From Solirubrobacter ginsenosidimutans (GTDB taxonomy: Bacteria > Actinomycetota > Thermoleophilia > Solirubrobacterales > Solirubrobacteraceae): 64,000 bases of DNA. The stretch lies in contig NZ_JAPDOD010000004.1 of NCBI RefSeq assembly GCF_027587205.1, positions 248,001-312,000 of the forward strand, read 5' to 3'. Below the pieces are notes generated by a model. The model was given only the letters and a program-made list of their open reading frames with translations, was not told where the DNA came from and ran no database searches. Within the stretch, counting starts at the first letter, position 1. The number at the start of each line of letters is the position of its first letter. Position numbers and translations under genes: made by a program. This document shows, piece after piece, positions 50,510 to 59,036 of the stretch.

Positions 50510-51441
50510 GCTTTCAGGCCCCGCTCTTCCTCATCGGCCTCGTCGCGATCCCGCTCGCGCTGCTCGCGCTGTGGGCGGCGCGACGACGGCCGGCGAAGTA
50601 CGTCATCCGCTTCCCCGCGACGGCCACGCTGGCGGCCGTCGTGGGGAGGACCGGCCGCGCGCGGCGGATCATCCCGCCCGCGCTGCTGAGCCTCAGCCTC
50701 GCCGGCCTCGTGACCGCGCTCGCGCGCCCCGAGGCGACGATCGCGGTGCCGATCGAGAAGGCGAGCGTGATGCTCGTCACCGACACGTCGGGCTCGATGA
50801 ACGCGACCGACGTCTCCCCCACCCGCCTCGGCGCCGCCCAGGCCGCCGCGACGCACTTCCTGGACCGCGTGCCCAAGTCGCTGCAGACCGGCCTCGTCGC
50901 CTACGCCGACGGCCCGAACACGGTGCTCCGGCCCACCCAGGACCGCGACACGGTCAAGGGCACGCTGAACGCGCTCCAGGCCGACGGCGGCACCGCCACC
51001 GGCGACGCGCTGGAGGCCGCGCTGAACGCCCTCGGCAAGCGGGGCAAGAACAGCCCGCCGGCGGCGATCGTCCTGCTCTCCGACGGCGCGTCCAAGACCG
51101 GCCGCGATCCCAACGAGGTCGCGCAGGAGGCCAAGGCTGCGGGCGTCCCGATCTACACGGTCGCGCTCGGCACGCCGGACGGTGTGATCCAGCAGGGCGG
51201 CCAGGTCCTCAACGTCGCCCCCGATCCGCAGGCGCTCGCGCAGATCGCGCAGCTCTCGGGTGGGCGGGCGTTCACCGCCGAGGACTCCGACGCGCTCGAC
51301 GCCGTCTACCAGACGCTCGGCTCGAAGATCGGCACCAAGAAGGAGAAGAAGGAGGTCAGCGCCGGGTTCGCCGCCTTCGGCCTGCTGCTCCTCGGCGGCG
51401 CCGCGTTCACGTCGCTGCGCTGGCGCGGGCGACTGCCGTAA
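50506..51441 (+). CDS. BatA-like VWA-domain membrane protein
   Basis: A 311-residue protein: two N-terminal helices (5-25, 56-73), VWA domain with MIDAS DTSGS at 93-97 (also TGDAL and LLSDGAS), and a C-terminal helix near 285-303. The TTG start overlaps the DUF58 stop by 4 bases and has GGAAGGAG 7 nt upstream. It is a paralogue of the gene at 6992. Its last 35 bases overlap the convergent membrane gene. Confidence 0.92.
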   Translation: MSFQAPLFLIGLVAIPLALLALWAARRRPAKYVIRFPATATLAAVVGRTGRARRIIPPALLSLSLAGLVTALARPEATIAVPIEKASVMLVTDTSGSMNATDVSPTRLGAAQAAATHFLDRVPKSLQTGLVAYADGPNTVLRPTQDRDTVKGTLNALQADGGTATGDALEAALNALGKRGKNSPPAAIVLLSDGASKTGRDPNEVAQEAKAAGVPIYTVALGTPDGVIQQGGQVLNVAPDPQALAQIAQLSGGRAFTAEDSDALDAVYQTLGSKIGTKKEKKEVSAGFAAFGLLLLGGAAFTSLRWRGRLP

Positions 51442-52570
51442 CTTCGCGCGGTGGGCTCTCGGGACCGGCGCCGTCGAGCACGGTCTGCGCACGCTGGTCG
51501 ACGAGGCGGGTGAAGAGCTGCTGGGCGTAGCCGAAGATGATCGCCCAGCCGATGATCTGGGCGGGCGAGTCGAGCGCGCTCAGCCCGGGCACGAAGTTCG
51601 CCCGCATCAGCAGGAGCCCGAGCGCGGCGGTCAGCGCCCCGCTCGGGAGCTTGACCACGGCGACGGCGAACGGGACGCCGTAGGGCGTCGAGGTCCCGTG
51701 GATGCGGCGCACCGCGGCCGCGGCGGCCAGCGCGGCGGCCGCCAGCCCGATCGCCTCGATCAGCAGGACGTCGCCCTTGCGGGCCGCGACCCGGGTCGCC
51801 TCGTCCTGCTCGGCGACCGCGCGCGGGTCCTGCGCCGCGGCCGGCTGCCCGCTCACGGCCAGCGACTTGTCGGTCACGGCGACCGTGGTCGGGCACACCG
51901 CCTGGCCGCTCGGCTGGAAGCAGAAGAGCGCCAGATCGGGCTTGAGGAAGCCGAGGATGCCGAGCCCGGTGGCCGTGATCGTCAGGACCACGCCCCAGAT
52001 CAGCAGCATGTTGCGGAAGCTGCGCACGCGGCTCTGCTTGCGGCGGGCCTCGCAGTTGGCGGCGTGCAACGCCGTCGCGATGACCTCGCGGTCGGACTCG
52101 GTGACGGGGCCCGGCGCGGCGGCGCCCTCGGCCGGTGCGGCGTAGCGCCTGGCCACCTCGCGCAGATGGATCCGGCGCGCGTCGTCGCACTTGAGCGCCC
52201 GCTCGACGCGGCGTTCGACACGCGGCAGCTGACCGGCGACGAACTCCGGCGGAGCGGCGCGCACGAGCGCTTCCGCCGCGGCGTCGATATGGCCCCAGGC
52301 GCGCTCGACGCTCGCACCGCGCAGCGTCGACTTGATGCGCTGCATCCAGCCGAGGCTCCGGTCGACCGCGGCGTCATGCGCGCGGTCGAGGATGGCGAGG
52401 ATCTCCCTCGCGGTCTCGTCGTCCAGCCGCGTCCCGGTGTGCGCGGGCGACGTCAGCCACTTGACGGCGAACTCCATCTGCGTGATCTCCGCGATCGCCT
52501 GCTCGCGCCACACCGCGGTCGTCGGCTCGCGAGTCCGGGGCTCACCGATTTCCGCTGCGATCGAGGCCAT
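51407..52570 (-). CDS. Hypothetical membrane protein
   Basis: A 387-residue protein. The N-terminal 185 residues are soluble, helical and Arg/Ala-rich. A transmembrane helix follows near 188-208 (NMLLIWGVVLTITATGLGIL), then an extracellular stretch with two Cys (FCFQPSGQAVCPTTVAV), then about three helices between 270 and 360. No recognised family. It is convergent with the VWA operon and divergent from the methyltransferase at 52678. Confidence 0.7.
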   Translation of the reverse strand: MASIAAEIGEPRTREPTTAVWREQAIAEITQMEFAVKWLTSPAHTGTRLDDETAREILAILDRAHDAAVDRSLGWMQRIKSTLRGASVERAWGHIDAAAEALVRAAPPEFVAGQLPRVERRVERALKCDDARRIHLREVARRYAAPAEGAAAPGPVTESDREVIATALHAANCEARRKQSRVRSFRNMLLIWGVVLTITATGLGILGFLKPDLALFCFQPSGQAVCPTTVAVTDKSLAVSGQPAAAQDPRAVAEQDEATRVAARKGDVLLIEAIGLAAAALAAAAAVRRIHGTSTPYGVPFAVAVVKLPSGALTAALGLLLMRANFVPGLSALDSPAQIIGWAIIFGYAQQLFTRLVDQRAQTVLDGAGPESPPREVTAVARASAAT

Positions 52571-52677
52571 ACACGCAAAGAGCGTCCCGGCCGCGGGCCT
52601 GATACCCGGTCCTTCCCGGCGCCGGCGTGCCCGCAGTTGTCACAGGTTTCGCCCTAGCGGGTCTTACGGGGCAGCAC

Positions 52678-53493
52678 GTGACCCGGCTCATCCCCTTCCC
52701 CAACCGCGCCACGCCCGCCGGCGCCGACGCCGTCCGGGTCGCTTATGACGCGCTCGCGCCCGCGTATGACGCGTTCACGGCGGGCCTGCGCGACGACGAC
52801 GTCTGGCTGGCCGAGCTCGAGCTGATCGCGCAGAGTCACGGGCTCGACGGGCGCCGGGCGCTGGATCTCGCCTGCGGTACCGGCGCCAGCTTCATCCCGC
52901 TGCTCGATCGCGGCTACGCGGTCACGGCGTGCGACATCTCGCCGGAGATGGTCCGCCGCGCCGTCGGCAAGGCGCCCGACGCGGCCGTGCTGATCGCCGA
53001 CATCCGCAGCCTGCCCGTGCTCGGTCAGTTCGACCTCATCACCTGCCTCGAGGACGCGTTCAACTGCCTCCTGCATGCCGATGACGTGCGCGCCACGCTG
53101 CAGGGGATCGGGCGCTCGCTGGCGCCGGGCGGGCTCGCGGTGTGGGACGTCAACACGCTCGCGCTGATCCGCTCGTGCTTCTCCTGCGACTGGGTCGCCG
53201 ACCGCGGCGAATGGTTCCTCGCCTGGCATGGGACCGGGCCGCGCGACCTCGGTCGGGGCGGTGTCGCGGAGGCCCGCATCGACGCGTTCCGCCACCGTGG
53301 CGCCACCTGGCTGCGGTCGACGAGCCGGCACCGCCAGCGCCACTGGCCGGTCGCGGAGATCACGCGGCTGGCGCGCGAAGCCGGCCTCGAGGTGCTCGAG
53401 CTCCTCGGTCAGACCCAAGCCGGCGCGGAGCTCGTCTCAGACGTGGACGAGGGCGAGCACTTCAAGGCGGTGTTCATTGCGCGTCGCGCCTAG
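52678..53493 (+). CDS. Class I SAM-dependent methyltransferase
   Basis: A 271-residue methyltransferase: AYDALAPAYDAFT N-terminal helix, motif I ALDLACGTGASFIPLLDRG, AVTACDISPEMVRRA, VLIADIRSLP, and FDLITCLEDAFNCLLHADDV, the pattern of Methyltransf_25/11 proteins. GTG 52678 has GGGG 6 nt upstream and is preferred; an in-frame GTG at 52627 is possible. The substrate is unknown. It overlaps the convergent small membrane gene by 4 bases. Confidence 0.85.
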   Translation: MTRLIPFPNRATPAGADAVRVAYDALAPAYDAFTAGLRDDDVWLAELELIAQSHGLDGRRALDLACGTGASFIPLLDRGYAVTACDISPEMVRRAVGKAPDAAVLIADIRSLPVLGQFDLITCLEDAFNCLLHADDVRATLQGIGRSLAPGGLAVWDVNTLALIRSCFSCDWVADRGEWFLAWHGTGPRDLGRGGVAEARIDAFRHRGATWLRSTSRHRQRHWPVAEITRLAREAGLEVLELLGQTQAGAELVSDVDEGEHFKAVFIARRA

Positions 53494-53756
53494 CTCTCCT
53501 CGTCGGGCCAGTGACCGTGCTGGGCCAGGTAGTCGCGCGCGGCGACCTCGGCGTCGCGTTCACGGTCGCCCTTGGCGCCGTAGCGGAAGAGCCCGTTCAG
53601 CAGCAGGATCGAGAGACCGGAGCCGACGCACATGGCCCAGCCGTCCCAGCGGATCGGGCCGTCGACGGCGAACAGGAGCACGAAGCCAATGGCCACCAGC
53701 AACGCCGGCAAGCCGTAGCGAAGAGCTCCGAGGCGGTGGTTCGGAAGCGATGGCAT
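53490..53756 (-). CDS. Small membrane protein
   Basis: An 88-residue protein with two hydrophobic segments (YGLPALLVAIGFVLLFAV and WAMCVGSGLSILLLNGLF) and a charged C-terminus (GDRERDAEVAARDYLAQHGH). No family is recognised. ATG 53756 is preferred over an ATG 12 codons upstream because the conserved-looking part starts there. Divergent, with 28 bp, from the histidine kinase gene. Confidence 0.65.
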   Translation of the reverse strand: MPSLPNHRLGALRYGLPALLVAIGFVLLFAVDGPIRWDGWAMCVGSGLSILLLNGLFRYGAKGDRERDAEVAARDYLAQHGHWPDEES

Positions 53757-53784
53757 ACACCTATGATCGAGGCGGTCGAGCCGC

Positions 53785-54786
53785 ATGACCATCGGGTTTT
53801 CCCACGGATCTGAGTTCCTCGACGCGCTGCTCGCCAGCCTCGCGGACGCCGTCTACCTCGTCGGGCCGGCGGGGGAGGTCCGCTTCGCCAACCCCGCTGC
53901 CGTCGGGCTGCTGGGCTACACCGCCGAGGCCGAGTTGCTCGGCCGCCCGAGCCACGCCACGATCCATTCCCACCACCCCGACGGGTCACCGTTCCCGGAA
54001 GGCGAATGCCCGCTCCTGAGGCCGCTCGTCGCCGGCGAGACCGTGCGGGTGGAGCTCGACCACTTCGTGCGCCGTGACGGCTCGTTCCTGCCCGTCGGCT
54101 ACGCGTCGGCGCCCATGGACATGGCCGACGGGCGCGGCGCCGTGGTGGTCTTCCGCGACCTGACCGAGCGCCTGGCCTCCGACGAGGTGGCGGCGTCGCG
54201 GGCGCGGATCGTCGCGGCCACCGACGCCGAGCGCCGGCGGATCGGGCGCGACCTGCACGACGGCGCGCAGCAGCGTCTGGTCCGCGCGCTGATGGGGATC
54301 GATGAGGCGCGCCGCGAGCCGGCACGCGCGGAGGCGGCGCTGACCAGGGCCGCGGCCGACGCCCGCCACGCGATCCGCGATCTGCGCGAGCTCGCCACCG
54401 GGCTGCACCCGCTCGTCCTCACCGACCGCGGCATCTGCGCCGCGCTCGAGGAGCTGACGGCGGGCACGCCGCTCCCGGTCGGCTTGGACGTCACCGACGA
54501 GCGCTTCGCGCCCGAGGTCGAGGCCGCCGCGTACTTCCTCGTCGCCGAGGCGATCACGAACGCCGTCAAGCACGCGGGCGCGACCGGTGTGGACGTGACG
54601 GTCGCCCGCGACGGTGACACGCTGCGCATCGCGGTGAGCGACGACGGGTGCGGCGGCGCCGACCCCGCGAAGGGCTCCGGCCTGCGCGGGATCGAAGATC
54701 GCGTCGCCGTGCTCGGCGGGACGTTGGAGCTCGCGGGAGCCCCCGGGACGACCGTCGCGGCGACCCTTCCGTTAGGAGCCGGTTGA
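53785..54786 (+). CDS. PAS-domain sensor histidine kinase, HisKA_3 (NarX/DesK) type
   Basis: A 333-residue cytosolic kinase: PAS domain (about 10-125; DAVYLVGPAGEVRFANPAAV), HisKA_3 dimerisation helix with H158 in RDLHDGAQQR, and a HATPase with EAITNAVKHAGAT, VSDDGCGG and GSGLRGIEDRV. No transmembrane helix, so it senses an internal signal through PAS. Its likely partner is the NarL-type regulator that converges on it from 55529. The stop lies in the left arm of an inverted repeat. Confidence 0.93.
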   Translation: MTIGFSHGSEFLDALLASLADAVYLVGPAGEVRFANPAAVGLLGYTAEAELLGRPSHATIHSHHPDGSPFPEGECPLLRPLVAGETVRVELDHFVRRDGSFLPVGYASAPMDMADGRGAVVVFRDLTERLASDEVAASRARIVAATDAERRRIGRDLHDGAQQRLVRALMGIDEARREPARAEAALTRAAADARHAIRDLRELATGLHPLVLTDRGICAALEELTAGTPLPVGLDVTDERFAPEVEAAAYFLVAEAITNAVKHAGATGVDVTVARDGDTLRIAVSDDGCGGADPAKGSGLRGIEDRVAVLGGTLELAGAPGTTVAATLPLGAG

Positions 54787-54868
54787 AGAATGTCGGTGCG
54801 CCCGCTGCGGCACATCCGCGGCACCTGGCGGCTGCACCACATCGGTCGGACCGACCATTCATCAACCG
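54780..54868. repeat. 89-bp element with imperfect 18-bp terminal inverted repeats
   Basis: The left end CGGTTGAAGAATGTCGGT (54780-54797) matches the reverse complement of 54850-54868, with one mismatch and one extra base. The interior has the 13-bp palindrome GGTCGGACCGACC and GC-rich stems. It fills the gap between two convergent genes and includes the kinase stop codon. It may be a bidirectional terminator or a small mobile or ERIC-like palindromic repeat. Confidence 0.5.
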
Positions 54869-54872
54869 ACTC

Positions 54873-55529
54873 CTATGACGCGCGCAGCAGCGCGAGCACG
54901 GCCAGCACCCGGCGCGACTCCGACCGGTCGTGGCCGAGATCGAGCTTGTTGAAGATCGACGTCACGTGCTTCTCGACGGCGGGCGGGCCGACCGTGAGCC
55001 GGTCGGCGATGCCCTGGTTCGATAGGCCCTCGGCCATCAGCGCGAGCACCTCGCGTTCGCGTGGCGTGAGCGCGTCGAGCGGGTTCTCGCGGCGGCGCCG
55101 GCCGAGCATCCGCGCGACGACCTCGGGGTCCAGCGCCGTCCCGCCCGCGGCCACCGTGCGCACCGCCTCGATGAAGTAGCCGAGGTCCGCGACGCGGTGC
55201 TTGAGCAGATAGCCGACGCCGCTTGGATCGTCGCCCACGAGCTCGGCGACGAACCGCTCGACGAGGTGCTGGGAGAGCACGACGACGCCGACATCGGGCT
55301 GCCGCCGGCGGATCTCGATCGCCGCCCGCAGGCCGTCGTCGGTGAGGTCGGGCGGCATCCGGATGTCGATCACGGCGACGTCGGGCTTGTGGGCGCCGAC
55401 CTTGCGCAGCAGGTCGGGCGCGTCCCCCGCCTGCCCCACGACCTCGATCCCGGCGTCTTCGAGCAGCCGCGCCACGCCCGCACGCAGCAGCAACTCGTCG
55501 TCGGCGATCACGGCGCGCAGGGGAGGCAC
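54873..55529 (-). CDS. NarL/FixJ-family response regulator
   Basis: A 218-residue regulator: receiver domain with D10/D11 and phospho-acceptor D55 (VAVIDIRMPP), and a C-terminal LuxR helix-turn-helix (LTPREREVLALMAEGLSNQG, AVEKHVTSIFNKLDL). Start GTG 55529. It is 9 bp downstream of the VCBS protein gene and probably shares its transcript. It converges on the PAS-HisKA_3 kinase at 53785, its probable cognate sensor. Confidence 0.93.
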   Translation of the reverse strand: MPPLRAVIADDELLLRAGVARLLEDAGIEVVGQAGDAPDLLRKVGAHKPDVAVIDIRMPPDLTDDGLRAAIEIRRRQPDVGVVVLSQHLVERFVAELVGDDPSGVGYLLKHRVADLGYFIEAVRTVAAGGTALDPEVVARMLGRRRRENPLDALTPREREVLALMAEGLSNQGIADRLTVGPPAVEKHVTSIFNKLDLGHDRSESRRVLAVLALLRAS

Positions 55530-55538
55530 GCCACTACG

Positions 55539-57062
55539 CTACGGCTCCGTCGCGGCGAGCGTGAACGTGACCGTCCGGCTGTAGGCGCCGGTGCGCAAGA
55601 TCTCCCGCTCGTCGATGTGCTGCTTGAACGTGATCGTCACCGGGTCGTCGGCGACCGGCTTGGTCCAAGCGGCCTTACTGAACGACACCGCCAGCGGCGA
55701 GTCCAGCGTCGCGGAGCCGTTGGTCAGTTTGCCGGGCTCGGAGACGGTCAGCGACGCGGACTCGAGCGTGCTGATCACGTGGGCGTTCGCGGTCGCCGTG
55801 TAGTCCGACGTGAGACCTGGCGTGAAGGTGCCGAACGACAACGGGCCCTGGTCCAGCAGGAGGTAGAGGGTGGGCACCACCCAACTGCACCGGACCCGGC
55901 GCGCGATCGACGCCACCGCCGTTCCGCACAGCGGGTACTCGATCGGCCAACTGAGTCGCGTGACCAGCAGCACTTTGCCGTCGGCGGGTTGCAACGTCGC
56001 GAGGTCGGCGAGGCCGTCGCCGTCGAAGTCCCCCGACGTGAGCGCCCTCGCCGCGGCGGCGGTTCCGAAGGTCTCGGGCGTCTGCAGGTTGTATCCCGAC
56101 CAGACGGTCACGTTCCGGCCCGGGTGCGTGCTCGAGGCGGCGAGTGCCGGAATGCCTGAGACGCGGAGGATGGCGATCGCGTCGAAGCCCTCCTCAGGGC
56201 CACTGAAGTAGCGGTCGTCGGACGTGGCGCCGGGACGGCGGTTGACCCACGCGTTCTTCGACCCCCCGACGGCGACGTCGGCACCGGGCCCGTTCCCGCC
56301 GAGGTCGCCGATCGCGATCGCTGCCGCTCCCTGGCGCGGGAAGGACGACAACGGCCGGCGCGTGAAGGTGCCGTCGGGCTGCTGGATGAACCGCATCACA
56401 GTGACGGCGTTGTCGTCGTTGGCGGTCGCGAGGTCCGCCCGGCCGTCGCCGTCGAGGTCACCGATCGCGACCGCGAGCGGGCCGCCCTTCCCGGCGTCGT
56501 GGAAGTTCGTCAGCGTGGTCTCGTCGTAGTCCGCGCTGAGCGGGTCGCGGAGGAAGAGGCGCAGGGCGTAGTCGTCGTTCGCGTCCGCGCCCGCATCGGT
56601 GACCGCGACATCGCCCCAGCCGTCGCCGTTGAGGTCGCCGACCGCGATGCCCGCCGGGTCGGTGCCGACGTTCGCGAGCGTGAGCGTCTGCCAGTCCCCG
56701 GCGGTGTCGCGGAGGTTCAGGTCGACCGACCGCTCGGCCTTCGCGAGCGTCACGACGTCCGGCCGGCCGTCGTGATCGAGGTCGCCGGTCGCCACCTCGT
56801 CCGGGTGGCCGCTCTGCGGGATTCGCCGGCTCGTGAAGCCGCCTGCGCCCTGGTTGAGCTGCACGACCAGCGCGCTGCCCGCGCCTTCGGAGATCGCGAG
56901 GTCGTCGAGGCCGTTGCCGTCGAAGTCGGCGGACGCGAGGTCGGTCGGGCCCGTCAGACCGCTGATCGGCGTGCTGACCACGCCGCCGGCGTATGCCGCC
57001 GACGCGTGACCGGACGCGGCCGCGGCGAGCACTGCCGCAGCCGCAATGGACCTCCTGCGCAT
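55539..57062 (-). CDS. Secreted FG-GAP/VCBS-repeat protein with shared C-terminal domain
   Basis: A 507-residue protein: signal peptide 1-25 (MRRRSIAAAAVLAAAASGHA), then about seven FG-GAP/VCBS blades with DFDGNGLDDLAI, DLDHDGRPDVVT, DLNGDGWGDVAV, DLDGDGRADLAT and DFDGDGLADLAT, forming a calcium-type beta-propeller. The C-terminal ~110 residues (SFGTFTPGLTSDYTAT to LRTGAYSRTVTFTLAATEP) match the ends of the 1106 and 57132 proteins. ATG 57062 has GGAGG 8 nt upstream. It lies between the phytase-like gene (69 bp upstream) and the response regulator (9 bp downstream). Confidence 0.88.
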   Translation of the reverse strand: MRRRSIAAAAVLAAAASGHASAAYAGGVVSTPISGLTGPTDLASADFDGNGLDDLAISEGAGSALVVQLNQGAGGFTSRRIPQSGHPDEVATGDLDHDGRPDVVTLAKAERSVDLNLRDTAGDWQTLTLANVGTDPAGIAVGDLNGDGWGDVAVTDAGADANDDYALRLFLRDPLSADYDETTLTNFHDAGKGGPLAVAIGDLDGDGRADLATANDDNAVTVMRFIQQPDGTFTRRPLSSFPRQGAAAIAIGDLGGNGPGADVAVGGSKNAWVNRRPGATSDDRYFSGPEEGFDAIAILRVSGIPALAASSTHPGRNVTVWSGYNLQTPETFGTAAAARALTSGDFDGDGLADLATLQPADGKVLLVTRLSWPIEYPLCGTAVASIARRVRCSWVVPTLYLLLDQGPLSFGTFTPGLTSDYTATANAHVISTLESASLTVSEPGKLTNGSATLDSPLAVSFSKAAWTKPVADDPVTITFKQHIDEREILRTGAYSRTVTFTLAATEP

Positions 57063-57131
57063 CCTTGCTTCCTCCACTGGTTCGATCGCAGCGACCCGAG
57101 TCTAGGCCCGGGTCGCGCGATCGTGACGCGA

Positions 57132-58919
57132 CTACGGAGTCGTCGTCGAGAGCGTGAAGGTGAGGGTCTTGGAGTACGCGCCGGTGCGGAGCGCGTCGGT
57201 CGCGTCGATGTGCTGGCTGAACGTGATCGTGACCGGGTCGTTGGTCACCGGCGCCGTCCAGGCGGCCTTCGAGAACGCGACCTGCAGCGGCGACGGCAGG
57301 CTGAACGTGCCGTTGGTGAGGTGGCCCGGGTCGCTGACGGTCAGCGCCGCGTCACCCGCGGTGCTGACGACGGTGGCCGTCGTGGACGCCGTGTAGTCCT
57401 TCGCGACGCCCGGAGCGAACGCGCCGAAGGACGCGTTGGGGCCAACCGCCAGGGAGAGCGTGGCCGGCACCGTGCCGCCGACGCCGCCGCCCACGATATT
57501 GGTGACCTTGAAGCGCTGCAACTCGGTCGTCTTGCCGCTGGCGGTGACCTTGAACGGCGGGTCGCCGGGAACCGTGGTCTGCGGGTCGTTGGCCTGGTTG
57601 AAGCCGAAGTCGTTGTCGTCCTGGACGGCGAGGTCGCCGTTCGGGAAGAGGCCGATGCCCTCGGGCTTGTCGTGGTCGTAGCCGAACTGGTTCAGGTCGA
57701 GCCAGAGCGTCTTGGACACGGGCGTGATGCCGGCGGCGTTGGTGGACTCGAGCAGCGGGTTCTCGCCGTTCTCGGCCGCGTTGCCCGAGATGTCGGTCGC
57801 GCCCGCGAGGTCGATCGCGATCACGCGCTTCTGGCCCGCGCCCGGGGTCGACGTGACGTTGTCGTGCTCGTCCACGAGCAGGTGGGTCGCGTCGAGCGCG
57901 TAGATGTCGGAGTTGCTCAGGTCGGCCTGCGTGATGCCGCTGCCTGGCGCCGGGACGTCGAGGCGGTAGATGAACTCGCCCGTCAGCACGGGGTGCAGCG
58001 AGTCGGAGACGTCGAAGCGCACGAGGCGCAGCGTGCGGCCGTCGCCCTTGCCGGCGGGCGGCTCGATCGAGGACTGGATCATCCCGAACAGCGTCTTGCC
58101 GTCCTTGGTGAGCGTGCCGCCCTCCATGCCGCGATTCTGCTTTCGGTACGCGAACGCGCGCGGGAGCAGGCCCTGTGTGGCGACGACGGCGTCGTCGGCG
58201 CCCGGGACGGTCACGCCCGCGGGGATGATCCGGTTCAGGACCGTGCCGTCGGCGGCGACGCGCACCAGCGACGGGCGGTACTCGTCACCGAGCCAGAAGG
58301 AGCCGTCGCGCGGGTCGACGGCGATCGACTCGGAGTCGATGCCGTACGGATCGGTGCCGATCAGCGTGACGCCGTCGGCGGCGTACGGGATCTCGTCGCG
58401 CGCGGCGGTCTGCTTGTAGGCGCCGGCGTCGGCCGGGAGCCCGGACGCCGCCGTCTGCGCGACGGTCGAGATCTGCGGCAGGCCGGTGATCTCGTTGGCG
58501 GGGCCGCCGGTCGCCGCGCGGGCGGGGTCGACCGCGCCCGTCTTCAGGTGCAGCGGGATGCGCTGGAGGACGCTGAGCGAGCCGTTGTCGGCGACCGCGA
58601 CCTTGTAGATCGTGGGCGTGAAGCCGGGCGTGAGGAACGTGCGGCGGGTCGCGCCGCCGACCGTCGGCTGGCCGTTGGGGCCGCGATCGCTCACGGTCCA
58701 GTACGTGCGATCGTCGATCGGGGCGAAGGCGGACCACCCGCCTTCGACGACGGGCGGCGTGTAGACGTTGCCCCCGATCAGCGGCTGGGCGGCGTTCCAG
58801 ATGCCTTTGCCCTGCAAGGTGAACACCGGCGTGGTGTCCGCGCTCGCCGCCGGGGCGAGGGCCAGCGCCGCGCTGACCGCCACCGGCGCGGCCGCGAGAA
58901 GTTTCGTCGTCAATGACAT
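57132..58919 (-). CDS. Secreted esterase-like/phytase-fold protein with shared C-terminal domain
   Basis: A 595-residue protein: signal peptide (MSLTTKLLAAAPVAVSAALA, cleaved near ASA-DTT), then a domain of about 430 residues matching the 'esterase-like activity of phytase' family (FAPIDDRTYWTVSDRGPNGQ, GIDSESIAVDPRDGSFWLGD, NRGMEGGTLTKDGKTLFGM, LLVDEHDN), a beta-propeller that may hydrolyse phosphoesters. The last ~115 residues (SFGAFAPGVAKDYTAS to LRTGAYSKTLTFTLSTTTP) are the shared domain. ATG 58919 starts the signal peptide. Direct repeats upstream resemble a Pho box. Confidence 0.87.
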   Translation of the reverse strand: MSLTTKLLAAAPVAVSAALALAPAASADTTPVFTLQGKGIWNAAQPLIGGNVYTPPVVEGGWSAFAPIDDRTYWTVSDRGPNGQPTVGGATRRTFLTPGFTPTIYKVAVADNGSLSVLQRIPLHLKTGAVDPARAATGGPANEITGLPQISTVAQTAASGLPADAGAYKQTAARDEIPYAADGVTLIGTDPYGIDSESIAVDPRDGSFWLGDEYRPSLVRVAADGTVLNRIIPAGVTVPGADDAVVATQGLLPRAFAYRKQNRGMEGGTLTKDGKTLFGMIQSSIEPPAGKGDGRTLRLVRFDVSDSLHPVLTGEFIYRLDVPAPGSGITQADLSNSDIYALDATHLLVDEHDNVTSTPGAGQKRVIAIDLAGATDISGNAAENGENPLLESTNAAGITPVSKTLWLDLNQFGYDHDKPEGIGLFPNGDLAVQDDNDFGFNQANDPQTTVPGDPPFKVTASGKTTELQRFKVTNIVGGGVGGTVPATLSLAVGPNASFGAFAPGVAKDYTASTTATVVSTAGDAALTVSDPGHLTNGTFSLPSPLQVAFSKAAWTAPVTNDPVTITFSQHIDATDALRTGAYSKTLTFTLSTTTP

Positions 58920-58963
58920 ACCGCGATCCTGTCCTTCGGACGCGCCCGATTTGTCATCGCCGT

Positions 58964-58992
58964 GTGAACGGGCGCCTTGACCGATTCTTGAC
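58964..58992 (-). promoter_or_regulatory. PhoB/OmpR-box-like direct repeats upstream of the phytase-like gene
   Basis: On the minus strand GTCAAG (58992-58987), GTCAAG (58981-58976) and GTTCAC (58969-58964) follow at steps of 11 and 12 bp, 45-73 bp before the start. Spacing of one helical turn is typical of OmpR-class regulators, and GTTCAC is the PhoP half-site of Streptomyces. The match is partial. Confidence 0.35.
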
Positions 58993-59036
58993 GGTTCTGC
59001 GACGCCGGCTTGAGCGACTGAACCGATACAGCAGGC

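Noticed and set aside
54844..54856. GGTCGGACCGACC considered as a separate operator
   Set aside because: It lies inside the larger 89-bp inverted-repeat element between two gene ends, where an operator is less likely than a structural role.
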